Made by a program: the position numbers and the translations under genes. Below the pieces are notes generated by a model that saw only the letters and a list, made by a program, of their open reading frames with translations, ran no database searches and had not been told where the DNA came from. Below are positions 31,921 to 38,025 of a DNA stretch of 38,025 nucleotides, in pieces; positions within the stretch are counted from its first letter, which is position 1, and the number at the start of each line of letters is the position of its first letter. The DNA is from a virus: the IMG/VR virus record IMGVR_UViG_3300030331_003119, positions 1 to 38,025 of that record; one strand, written 5' to 3'.

Positions 31921-32712
31921 ATGAAAATAAAAGACGGACAATCGAACGAAGTGGCGATTAAAAAACCTGCAGGAGCAGTAGCATCAATTAATATTGAGCA
32001 ATTTGCAGACGCAGGATTTGAAAATGTAGACTCTAAAAGTCTAGCATTACCATTTCTAAAAGTTCTTGGTCAGCTTTCACCACAGGTAACACAAGGTGAT
32101 AGCCAGTTTATGGCACAAGCTAGAGCAGGAATGATATATAACACTGTAACAGACGAGTTATATGAAGGTCAAAAAGGCATAACTGTAATTCCTTGTTACT
32201 ATAAGTTGGAATATATTGAATGGAGAGACAGAGAAAAAGGTGCTGTAGCTCCGGTAAATGTTTATCCAGCTGATTCAGATATCATGAGTAAAACTACTCG
32301 TGGAGATGATGGTAAGGATAGACTTGAGAATGGCAATTACATAGAAGAGACAGCATCTCACTATGTTATGATTCTTGAGGAAGAAAAATCATCTACAGCC
32401 TTAATTACTATGAAGTCTACTCAAAGAAAAAAATCAAAGAAGTGGAATTCCATGATGATGTCCTTAAGGCAAAAGAGAAAAGACGGCAAAGGTTTTTTTA
32501 AACCAGCACCGTTTACTCAAATGTATTCACTTAAAACCGTATTAGAAAAGAATAATTTAGGTTCTTGGTTCGGTTGGGAGATAGAACATTTAGGACAAGT
32601 GGAGAGCGAAGATACAATCAAAGCTGCTTATGACTTTTATGAGTCTTGTAAAAAAGGAGCAGTAAGAGTTAACCACGGAAAAGAAGAACAAGTAGAAAAA
32701 ACTCCATTCTAA
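31921..32712 (+). CDS. Putative single-stranded DNA-binding protein of marine phages
   Basis: A 263-residue protein. The order is an acidic N-terminal linker, LALPFLKVLGQLSPQVTQGD, GMIYNTVTDELYEGQKGITVIPCYYKLEYIEW, a Lys-rich SMMMSLRQKRKDGKGFF and FTQMYSLKTVLEKNNLGSWFGWEI. Beta-rich composition, aromatic and basic patches and its place between a coiled-coil protein and the primase suggest an OB-fold-like ssDNA binder. No recognised OB signature is certain, so this is an inference. The next gene follows after one base. Confidence 0.5.
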   Translation: MKIKDGQSNEVAIKKPAGAVASINIEQFADAGFENVDSKSLALPFLKVLGQLSPQVTQGDSQFMAQARAGMIYNTVTDELYEGQKGITVIPCYYKLEYIEWRDREKGAVAPVNVYPADSDIMSKTTRGDDGKDRLENGNYIEETASHYVMILEEEKSSTALITMKSTQRKKSKKWNSMMMSLRQKRKDGKGFFKPAPFTQMYSLKTVLEKNNLGSWFGWEIEHLGQVESEDTIKAAYDFYESCKKGAVRVNHGKEEQVEKTPF

Positions 32713-32713
32713 C

Positions 32714-34285
32714 ATGGATCTACTTGACAAAACCCTGGAGGAGTTTATAGAACTCTTCCAGGGCTCATCTACATATTTTGGTGTTTCCAAACCCACGGGT
32801 AAGAAAAACTCAAAAGGTAAGGCAGAATTCAAACATTGGGTTGAACCTACTCCAATGACAAAGGATCATTGGGTGCAACATTTAAAAGGAGAAACTTATT
32901 ATGGATCTGTCCCTATCAGAGATGATAATACATGCAGTTGGGGGGTCATCGATGTTGATCGTTATAATATACAGCATAAAGAAATTATATCGATTATACG
33001 GAAAAGAAAATACCCACTCGTACCATTCAGGTCAAAATCGAACGGACTCCATTTAATTTTATTTATTGAAGGTGTAGTTCCTGCATCTGCAATGAGAAAA
33101 AAATTAATAGAGTTAGCGTCAGATTTAGGTATTAACGATACTACAACAGATATTTTTCCTGCTCAAGATGAAGTGGATCTTTCACCAGAAAACTGGGATG
33201 ATAAGAGAAAAGGTAATTTTGTAAATCTACCATATCAAAAAGCCCATATGACAACAAGAGTTGCTATGGACGATGAATGCAACTCAATAAAATTAGAAAA
33301 TTTATATTCGTTTATATTACAATACAGATTAAAAGTAACAGAATTTAAAAAATTAAAAATATTTCAAGATAATGAAACAAAAGATTATCCACCTTGTGTA
33401 GTAAACTTTATGAAAAATAAAGTTAAAAAAGGTGAGGGTCGTAATGATGCAATGTTCAATGTTGCCGTACTTGCAAAAAAAATTAATCCTGATCCTGTTA
33501 TGTATCAAGATTGGACTAGAGATATGATGATTAAAGTTTGCGAGGAAAGATTACATCCTAAAGAATTAGAAAACATATTTAAAGGCGTTGAAAACAAAGA
33601 GTATGCTTATAAATGTAAAACATCTATAGCAAGAATGCATTGTGTATCTACAGAGTGTGTAAAAAGAAAATTAGGTATAGGAGCAAATGAAGCTTTACCT
33701 GAGGTAGGTAAATTAATCAAAGTAAATTCTTATCCAGAACCATATTGGATTCTGCCTATTCAAGGTAAATCTATAAGACTATCTACAAAACAATTATATC
33801 AGCAGCAACTTTTAGGAGAACAGTTATTAAATTATGATATTGTGTGGCGACCTCTAAAGCCCACAAAGAGAGATCCAGATCCATACAGAGATTGGCTTGA
33901 GGAACTTGTTTCAAATAAACAAGACATGGAGGGATTTGACTCTGTGGAAGAATTAGGAGATGTATTTAATTCAAGGATGGCAAGATTTTTAGAAGATGTT
34001 GAGGATACTACAGAATTTGATCAAATAGATTCAGGTAATATATGGCGAGACGAAACAGAAATGAGATTTAAGTTAGAAACCTTTAAATCTTTTATGAAAA
34101 AAATGGGTTATAATTGGAATGAAAAAGAGTGTACTAAATTTTTAGAAACAGGAGGTGCAAAGCCAAAGTCTAAGTTTAAAGCTATACAAACTAGACATTG
34201 GGTTGTAGCATTACCAAAACAGAGTGAACACAAAAACAAAAATGTCAAATTCGTTAAAGCAAAGGCTGCGTGGGAAGACAATTAA
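32714..34285 (+). CDS. Archaeo-eukaryotic-type primase (AEP/PrimPol)
   Basis: A 523-residue protein. The N-terminal domain has the AEP motifs: CSWGVIDVDRYN with catalytic D80-x-D82, FRSKSNGLHLILF giving the sxH-type motif at H113, and TTDIFPAQDEVDL with a further acidic residue near 146. This is similar to the primase of TOTE-type elements. A later Cys cluster (YKCKTSIARMHCVSTECV near 300) may bind zinc. The C-terminal half (PEPYWILPIQGKSIRL and on) is not assigned. The role is primer synthesis for phage replication. It overlaps the helicase gene by 44 nt. Confidence 0.8.
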   Translation: MDLLDKTLEEFIELFQGSSTYFGVSKPTGKKNSKGKAEFKHWVEPTPMTKDHWVQHLKGETYYGSVPIRDDNTCSWGVIDVDRYNIQHKEIISIIRKRKYPLVPFRSKSNGLHLILFIEGVVPASAMRKKLIELASDLGINDTTTDIFPAQDEVDLSPENWDDKRKGNFVNLPYQKAHMTTRVAMDDECNSIKLENLYSFILQYRLKVTEFKKLKIFQDNETKDYPPCVVNFMKNKVKKGEGRNDAMFNVAVLAKKINPDPVMYQDWTRDMMIKVCEERLHPKELENIFKGVENKEYAYKCKTSIARMHCVSTECVKRKLGIGANEALPEVGKLIKVNSYPEPYWILPIQGKSIRLSTKQLYQQQLLGEQLLNYDIVWRPLKPTKRDPDPYRDWLEELVSNKQDMEGFDSVEELGDVFNSRMARFLEDVEDTTEFDQIDSGNIWRDETEMRFKLETFKSFMKKMGYNWNEKECTKFLETGGAKPKSKFKAIQTRHWVVALPKQSEHKNKNVKFVKAKAAWEDN

Positions 34286-35852
34286 AATCTTTGGACCACC
34301 AGGAACTGGAAAGACTGAAAATTTACTCAAGAGAGTTGAGCGCTATCTCAAAAAAGGACACTCTCCAGATGAAATCTGTTACATATCATTTACCAACAAA
34401 GCAGTTAATGAATGTGTTTCAAGGGTCAGAAAAAGATTTAAAGGTTACGATGAAGACGATTTTAGATATTTCAGAACCTTGCATTCTCTGGCAAGACAAC
34501 AGTTTGCTGAGATTCCCGTTTTAGATCCAAAAGCTGATATGCTTATGTTTCATACACAATACGGGACAATAAAGGTAAATTATAAAGAGGGTCACGATGA
34601 ACAAAAAGTTTTTAATAATTGGTCATTACAAATCTATGATAGGGCAAGAAATATGAAAGTAGATCCTGTGTGGCTTTACAAACAGCAATCTAGAAAAGCT
34701 GTAAGGTTGCAGCAGTTTAAATCTATTATTAATGGTTACGAAGAATTTAAAACAATGGAAATGGAGAACGGACAACGGACACCAGATAGATTAGACTTTA
34801 CAGATATGGTGCAAAAATTTATTGATGAGGGAGTATCAATACCCTTTAAAGTATTAATGGTAGATGAAGCACAAGATCTAACTCCCCTGCAATGGGACTT
34901 GGTTGTAAAATTAGCTAAAGCAGTAAATAGAGTTTATATAGCAGGTGATGATGATCAAGCCATTTATGAATGGAATGGAGCTGAAGTTGAATTTTTTCAA
35001 AATTTTCCTGGTAGATCTTTAGTTTTAAAAAAATCTGTTAGATTAAATAAAAACATACATCACTTTTCATCTTGTTTATTGTATTCAATGGGTGAAAATA
35101 GAATAGAAAAAGAATTTTATTCTAATGGTAAGGAGGGTGCAATCTATCGTTGGAATGGATTAAAAAAAGTGCCTTGGGATTTAGAGGGTGATTGGATGAT
35201 TCTTGCTAGAATAAATGATGTAAAAAGGGAACTTCAGGAGGAGGCAAAAAATCTTGGTCTTTACTATCAAGATCAGAAAAATAATAAATCTTTTGACCCA
35301 AATCAATTTGCTGCAATAGAGTATTGGAAAAAAATATGTCAAGGCGGTTCCATAACTAGAGAGGAAGCATGTATAATGTATGAATTTTTATTAAACATTG
35401 ACCACGGATACCGGTCATCAGATAGCAAAAAATGGTCTTTTGCTCACGCAAATCAGGTATTTAATTTTGATGAATTACATCTCAGATGTGGTATGAGAGA
35501 TGAAAGGGCACCTTGGGAGGAAGTGTTTAAAAGAAAATTTAAAGATAAAGATAAAAAATATTTAAAAAAACTTATGAGTGAAGGTGTAGATTTATCACAA
35601 CCACCAAAAATTATAATAGATACTATTCATCAAGTGAAAGGTGGAGAGGCAGACAATGTTATTTTAGCTAGTAAATGTAATTTTCCATCACATTTTGATA
35701 AGAAAAATCTATCTGAAAAAGTAAAAGAGCTTCGAGTATGGTATACGGGAGCCACGAGATCGAAGCAAACTTTACACTTGCTTGGAACTAATCATCAATA
35801 TAATTTTCCATTAGGTAAATATTTTAAATTATATGAGGCCAACTATGTTTAG
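34242..35852 (+). CDS. UvrD/Rep-like superfamily 1 helicase
   Basis: A 536-residue helicase. Motifs are IKIFGPPGTGKTENLL (Walker A near 18-25), ISFTNKAVNECVSRV (motif Ia), VLMVDEAQDLTPLQWDLV (Walker B), VYIAGDDDQAIYEWNGA (motif III), DTIHQVKGGEADNVILA (motif V) and VWYTGATRSKQTLHLLG (motif VI). Presumed 3'-5' DNA unwinding in replication. I take the ATG at 34242; an in-frame GTG at 34224 would add six residues. Shorter than cellular UvrD (about 700), lacking most of the accessory domains. Confidence 0.9.
   Translation: MSNSLKQRLRGKTIKIFGPPGTGKTENLLKRVERYLKKGHSPDEICYISFTNKAVNECVSRVRKRFKGYDEDDFRYFRTLHSLARQQFAEIPVLDPKADMLMFHTQYGTIKVNYKEGHDEQKVFNNWSLQIYDRARNMKVDPVWLYKQQSRKAVRLQQFKSIINGYEEFKTMEMENGQRTPDRLDFTDMVQKFIDEGVSIPFKVLMVDEAQDLTPLQWDLVVKLAKAVNRVYIAGDDDQAIYEWNGAEVEFFQNFPGRSLVLKKSVRLNKNIHHFSSCLLYSMGENRIEKEFYSNGKEGAIYRWNGLKKVPWDLEGDWMILARINDVKRELQEEAKNLGLYYQDQKNNKSFDPNQFAAIEYWKKICQGGSITREEACIMYEFLLNIDHGYRSSDSKKWSFAHANQVFNFDELHLRCGMRDERAPWEEVFKRKFKDKDKKYLKKLMSEGVDLSQPPKIIIDTIHQVKGGEADNVILASKCNFPSHFDKKNLSEKVKELRVWYTGATRSKQTLHLLGTNHQYNFPLGKYFKLYEANYV
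35835..35838 (+). promoter_or_regulatory. Shine-Dalgarno that sets the start at 35845
   Basis: GAGG six bases before the ATG at 35845; an in-frame ATG at 35833 has no ribosome binding site. Confidence 0.5.
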
Positions 35853-36048
35853 AAGATTAATTATTGAGGCGCTAACAGATAGATATAATGCACAGATATC
35901 TGAGGCTGAAGCTACATTAAAAATTTATTTAGAAAAGCCTGTAGCAATAGGTGAACATCCACAACATATTGATGAGGCAGATAAATTAGTAGAAAAAATT
36001 GCACAAGCAGAAGAAAAATTACAAATATTACAAGAGTTTAAATTATGA
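35845..36048 (+). CDS. Small conserved marine-phage helical protein
   Basis: A 67-residue protein starting MFRRLIIEALTDRYNAQISE, then EATLKIYLEKPVAIGEHPQ and a coiled-coil-like end (EADKLVEKIAQAEEKLQILQ). I recognise it as a small family widespread in marine phages, including cyanophages, without known function. It overlaps the helicase stop by 8 nt and the next start by 4 nt. Confidence 0.65.
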   Translation: MFRRLIIEALTDRYNAQISEAEATLKIYLEKPVAIGEHPQHIDEADKLVEKIAQAEEKLQILQEFKL

Positions 36049-36290
36049 CAAATAAAGATATGTTTGATGAGGCATTTCCACAAGACAAACAAATTGGAGG
36101 ATCTCATTACAAACATTTTCATATACAGCCTTATGAATTTATATCTAAGAATGAACTTTCGTTCTTTCAGGGTAATGTCATAAAGTACGTTTGTAGGTAT
36201 CGTTTTAAAAATGGTGTTGAAGATTTAGAAAAAATTAAACATTATTGTGATTTAGAAATTTTAAAATTAAAAAGTAAAAAATCTGAATGA
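36045..36290 (+). CDS. DUF3310 protein (T7 gp1.7-like)
   Basis: An 81-residue protein with the DUF3310 signature QIGGSHYKHFHIQPYEFISK, NELSFFQGNVIKYVCRYRFK and NGVEDLEKIKHYCD. The domain occurs in T7 gp1.7, described as a nucleotide kinase acting on dGMP and dTMP, although this stand-alone short form lacks an obvious P-loop. A role in nucleotide metabolism for replication is likely. ATGA overlaps link it to both neighbours. Confidence 0.85.
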   Translation: MTNKDMFDEAFPQDKQIGGSHYKHFHIQPYEFISKNELSFFQGNVIKYVCRYRFKNGVEDLEKIKHYCDLEILKLKSKKSE

Positions 36291-36373
36291 TTAATTATTT
36301 GAGTTTTTTATTAATTATGTTAATTATATTTGGTGCAATAACTTTATTATTAGTGTTTTGGAATAATGAGTAA
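36287..36373 (+). CDS. 28-residue single-pass membrane peptide
   Basis: The ATG overlaps the DUF3310 stop (ATGA) and the stop overlaps the next gene by 8 nt. Nearly the whole chain is one hydrophobic helix: MINYLSFLLIMLIIFG, then AITLLLVFWNNE. Such micro-proteins can act as pinholins, inhibitors of membrane proteins or membrane anchors of partners. The position in the early replication module argues against a classic lysis role. No homologue is recognised. Confidence 0.5.
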   Translation: MINYLSFLLIMLIIFGAITLLLVFWNNE

Positions 36374-37013
36374 TTTATTATCAAGGTTTCATTTTTTTGG
36401 TCCACTACTTTATCATGTTAAACTAGATTTAAGTCACATTGAAAAGATAAAAGCTATGTGTTTAAAAGATAAAAATAAATTTTATAGAAACAATTTAGCA
36501 GGTCATATTAAAGATGAATATAGAATAGATCATGTAAATTTACAAATTTTGTTACAAGAAGCGATAGATGATTTTAGAAAAAGTTTTACGGCTTTTTACA
36601 AAATAGAAGCTCCAGAAATCTACATTTACAACGCTTGGGTAAATTTTATGAAACCTGGTGATTTTAATCCTCCACATACACATGCTGGAGATTTTTCAAG
36701 CGTACTCTTTATAAGTATGCCACAAGAATTATTAGATGAAAATAAGGAACACAATTCTCAACACATAAATAGTGCAGGTCCTGGATCTATAAGTTTTTTC
36801 GCAGGTGTAGGTGGCGGCATGTCTAATTGGAGACAAGACTTTACACCAGATGCAGGAGAATTATTTATGTTTCCTGCAGATTTAATGCATATGGTTTATC
36901 CTTACAAAAGTAATGTTGAAAGAGTTACAGTTGCGTTTAACATGAGGATTGAGGATGAACAAGGATATCGTAATAAAATTTTGAGGGATAAAAAAACACG
37001 AGATGAAAGATGA
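36366..37013 (+). CDS. 2OG-Fe(II) oxygenase, TIGR02466-like
   Basis: A 215-residue enzyme with the typical motif YIYNAWVNFMKPGDFNPP followed by HTHAGDFSSVLFIS, giving ligands H104 and H106, then GELFMFPADLMHMVYP with H175 and a likely 2OG-binding R186 (NVERVTVAFN). This is the clearest member of the HxH-type group in the window. The substrate is unknown. It sits between two micro-protein genes in the replication module, unlike the other oxygenases, which lie among virion genes. The ATGA overlap at its end couples it to a lipoprotein gene. Confidence 0.85.
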   Translation: MSNLLSRFHFFGPLLYHVKLDLSHIEKIKAMCLKDKNKFYRNNLAGHIKDEYRIDHVNLQILLQEAIDDFRKSFTAFYKIEAPEIYIYNAWVNFMKPGDFNPPHTHAGDFSSVLFISMPQELLDENKEHNSQHINSAGPGSISFFAGVGGGMSNWRQDFTPDAGELFMFPADLMHMVYPYKSNVERVTVAFNMRIEDEQGYRNKILRDKKTRDER

Positions 37014-37129
37014 TAAAGATAATTATTATGCTTGGTATTGTTATGATCCTGACTTCGTGCGTAAAAGATTTCGATTTAAACCCGGCTACTACTATCGTAA
37101 GATATATCATAAATGACTCATCAACTTAA
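37010..37129 (+). CDS. Tiny phage lipoprotein
   Basis: A 39-residue protein with a complete lipoprotein signal: MIKIIIMLGIVMI followed by the lipobox L14-T15-S16-C17. The mature part, from Cys17, is 23 residues (CVKDFDLNPATT, then IVRYIINDSST). Val at position +2 predicts outer-membrane sorting. The start overlaps the oxygenase stop (ATGA) and the end overlaps the polymerase start by 17 nt. Placement among early genes suggests a superinfection-exclusion type lipoprotein (as with T5 Llp) more than an outer spanin, but both are inference. Confidence 0.6.
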   Translation: MIKIIIMLGIVMILTSCVKDFDLNPATTIVRYIINDSST

Positions 37130-38025
37130 TTTTATTTACAATGATAGTGATTGGGTTTGTCCAAGTGAGTATCCTGACTTAAGCGGTGCAAAAGAAATTG
37201 CAATTGATTTAGAAACAAAAGATACAAATATAAAATCTAAGGGTTCCGGTTGGGCAACTTTTGACGGAGCTATTATAGGCTTTGCTGTAGCTGCATTAGG
37301 TCAACAATGGTATTTTCCAATACAACATGATGCAGGAGGTAATATGGATTTAGGTATTACAACCGCTTGGATGCAAAGTGTACTAAGAACTCCAGCCACA
37401 AAAATATTTCATAATGCGAGTTATGATGTTGGTTGGTTATTAGTAAATGGTTTTGAAATCAATGGTCCTATTGTTGATACTATGATCGCAGCTGCTTTGA
37501 TAAATGAAAATAGATACAGTTTTAGTTTGAATGCTTGTGCTAAAGATTATTTAGGTGAAATTAAAAACGAAACATTTTTAAATGAAAAAGCTAAAGAGTG
37601 GGGTATAGATGCAAAAGCTGACTTATGGAAGTTACCTGCAGGTTATGTAGGATTTTATGCTGAGCAAGATGCAGGTTTGACCTTACGTCTTTGGGAGAGA
37701 TTAAAATCAGAGATAAGTAAACAAAGTTTAAATGATGTTTGGGAAATGGAAATGGAGCTGTTGCCTATATTAATAGAGACAAGAAGGCGAGGTATAAGGG
37801 TAGATGAGACTAAGGCAGAAAAGTTAAAAAAAGAATTTAAAGAAAAAGAATTTCATGTATTAAAAAAAATTAAAGATGAGACTACGATTAAGCCTGACAT
37901 ATGGGCTGCAAGATCCGTAGCACAAGTGTTTGATAGAATAGGTGTTGAATACCCACGGACACCGAAAACTGGAGAACCAAGCTTTACCCAAAACTGGTTA
38001 GTGAATTGTAATAACCCGATAGCGC
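37113..38025 (+). CDS. Family A DNA polymerase, N-terminal part (partial at right edge)
   Basis: 304 codons are visible; the frame runs off the right edge. The 3'-5' exonuclease domain is complete: Exo I AIDLETKD with D32 and E34, Exo II HNASYDVGW with N101 and D105, and Exo III YAEQDAGLT with Y182 and D186. The start of the polymerase domain follows (EMELLPILIETRRRGIRVD). The proofreading residues are all present, so the exonuclease is probably active. This is the main replicative polymerase of the phage. It has no Shine-Dalgarno and starts inside the lipoprotein gene, which suggests coupled translation. Confidence 0.9.
   Translation, partial: MTHQLNFIYNDSDWVCPSEYPDLSGAKEIAIDLETKDTNIKSKGSGWATFDGAIIGFAVAALGQQWYFPIQHDAGGNMDLGITTAWMQSVLRTPATKIFHNASYDVGWLLVNGFEINGPIVDTMIAAALINENRYSFSLNACAKDYLGEIKNETFLNEKAKEWGIDAKADLWKLPAGYVGFYAEQDAGLTLRLWERLKSEISKQSLNDVWEMEMELLPILIETRRRGIRVDETKAEKLKKEFKEKEFHVLKKIKDETTIKPDIWAARSVAQVFDRIGVEYPRTPKTGEPSFTQNWLVNCNNPIA

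Noticed and set aside
1-38025. tRNA genes, CRISPR arrays, insertion sequences or an attachment site
   Set aside because: No cloverleaf-like segment, regularly spaced repeat, transposase, integrase or terminal inverted repeat was seen on reading both strands.

Overview
The window is a 38 kb piece of a low-GC, tailed double-stranded DNA phage genome of marine type, most likely a short-tailed (podovirus-like) phage of SAR11/SAR116-type bacteria. The evidence is strong AT richness, dense packing with 1-14 nt gene overlaps, almost all genes on one strand, and many small families I recognise from marine phages (adaptors, a Gly-rich tail fibre, a T7 gp13-like protein, a DUF3310 protein). The host assignment is inference. 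No integrase, terminase, portal, RNA polymerase, tRNA, CRISPR or insertion sequence is visible. There is no gene-free stretch longer than about 150 bases. Both ends cut through genes: the capsid gene on the left and a family A DNA polymerase on the right.

Layout: 1-554 is the end of the major capsid gene, followed by a clear terminator. 706-2861 holds small structural or decoration-type proteins and a very basic DUF6321-like protein. 2849-3951 is a run of very small, often membrane-associated proteins, and 3911-6530 follows with a conserved hypothetical, three 2OG-Fe(II)/cupin-type oxygenases and an M15 peptidase (endolysin candidate). 6602-11973 is the head-tail adaptor and tail/fibre module. 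12013-14061 is an accessory cassette with a DUF6065-like protein and two further oxygenases. 14076-17576 is a P22 gp10-like tail protein plus a coupled chain of small genes. 17578-21421 is a tightly coupled cassette of oxygenase-like protein, carbamoyltransferase, GT4 glycosyltransferase and GT-A glycosyltransferase. 21465-29047 encodes the internal virion (ejection) proteins. 29040-29228 is an XhlA/holin-like protein. 29225-38025 is the DNA replication and recombination module: PD-(D/E)XK exonuclease, SNF2-like helicase (the only reverse-strand gene), an ssDNA-binding-like protein, archaeo-eukaryotic-type primase, UvrD-like helicase, DUF3310 protein and DNA polymerase A. A seventh oxygenase and two micro-proteins sit just before the polymerase.

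The most unusual feature is the load of seven separate 2OG-Fe(II)/cupin-type proteins in one 38 kb piece, placed in four accessory sites between virion or replication genes. One of them is coupled to a carbamoyltransferase and two glycosyltransferases, which looks like a modification pathway whose target (DNA base, virion protein or host glycan) cannot be told from sequence. Several genes too short for routine calling are also supported by ATGA-type overlaps: a 28-residue membrane peptide, a 39-residue lipoprotein, and 43-, 45-, 46- and 54-residue proteins. Two promoter-like sites sit so close to their start codons that leaderless transcripts are possible.
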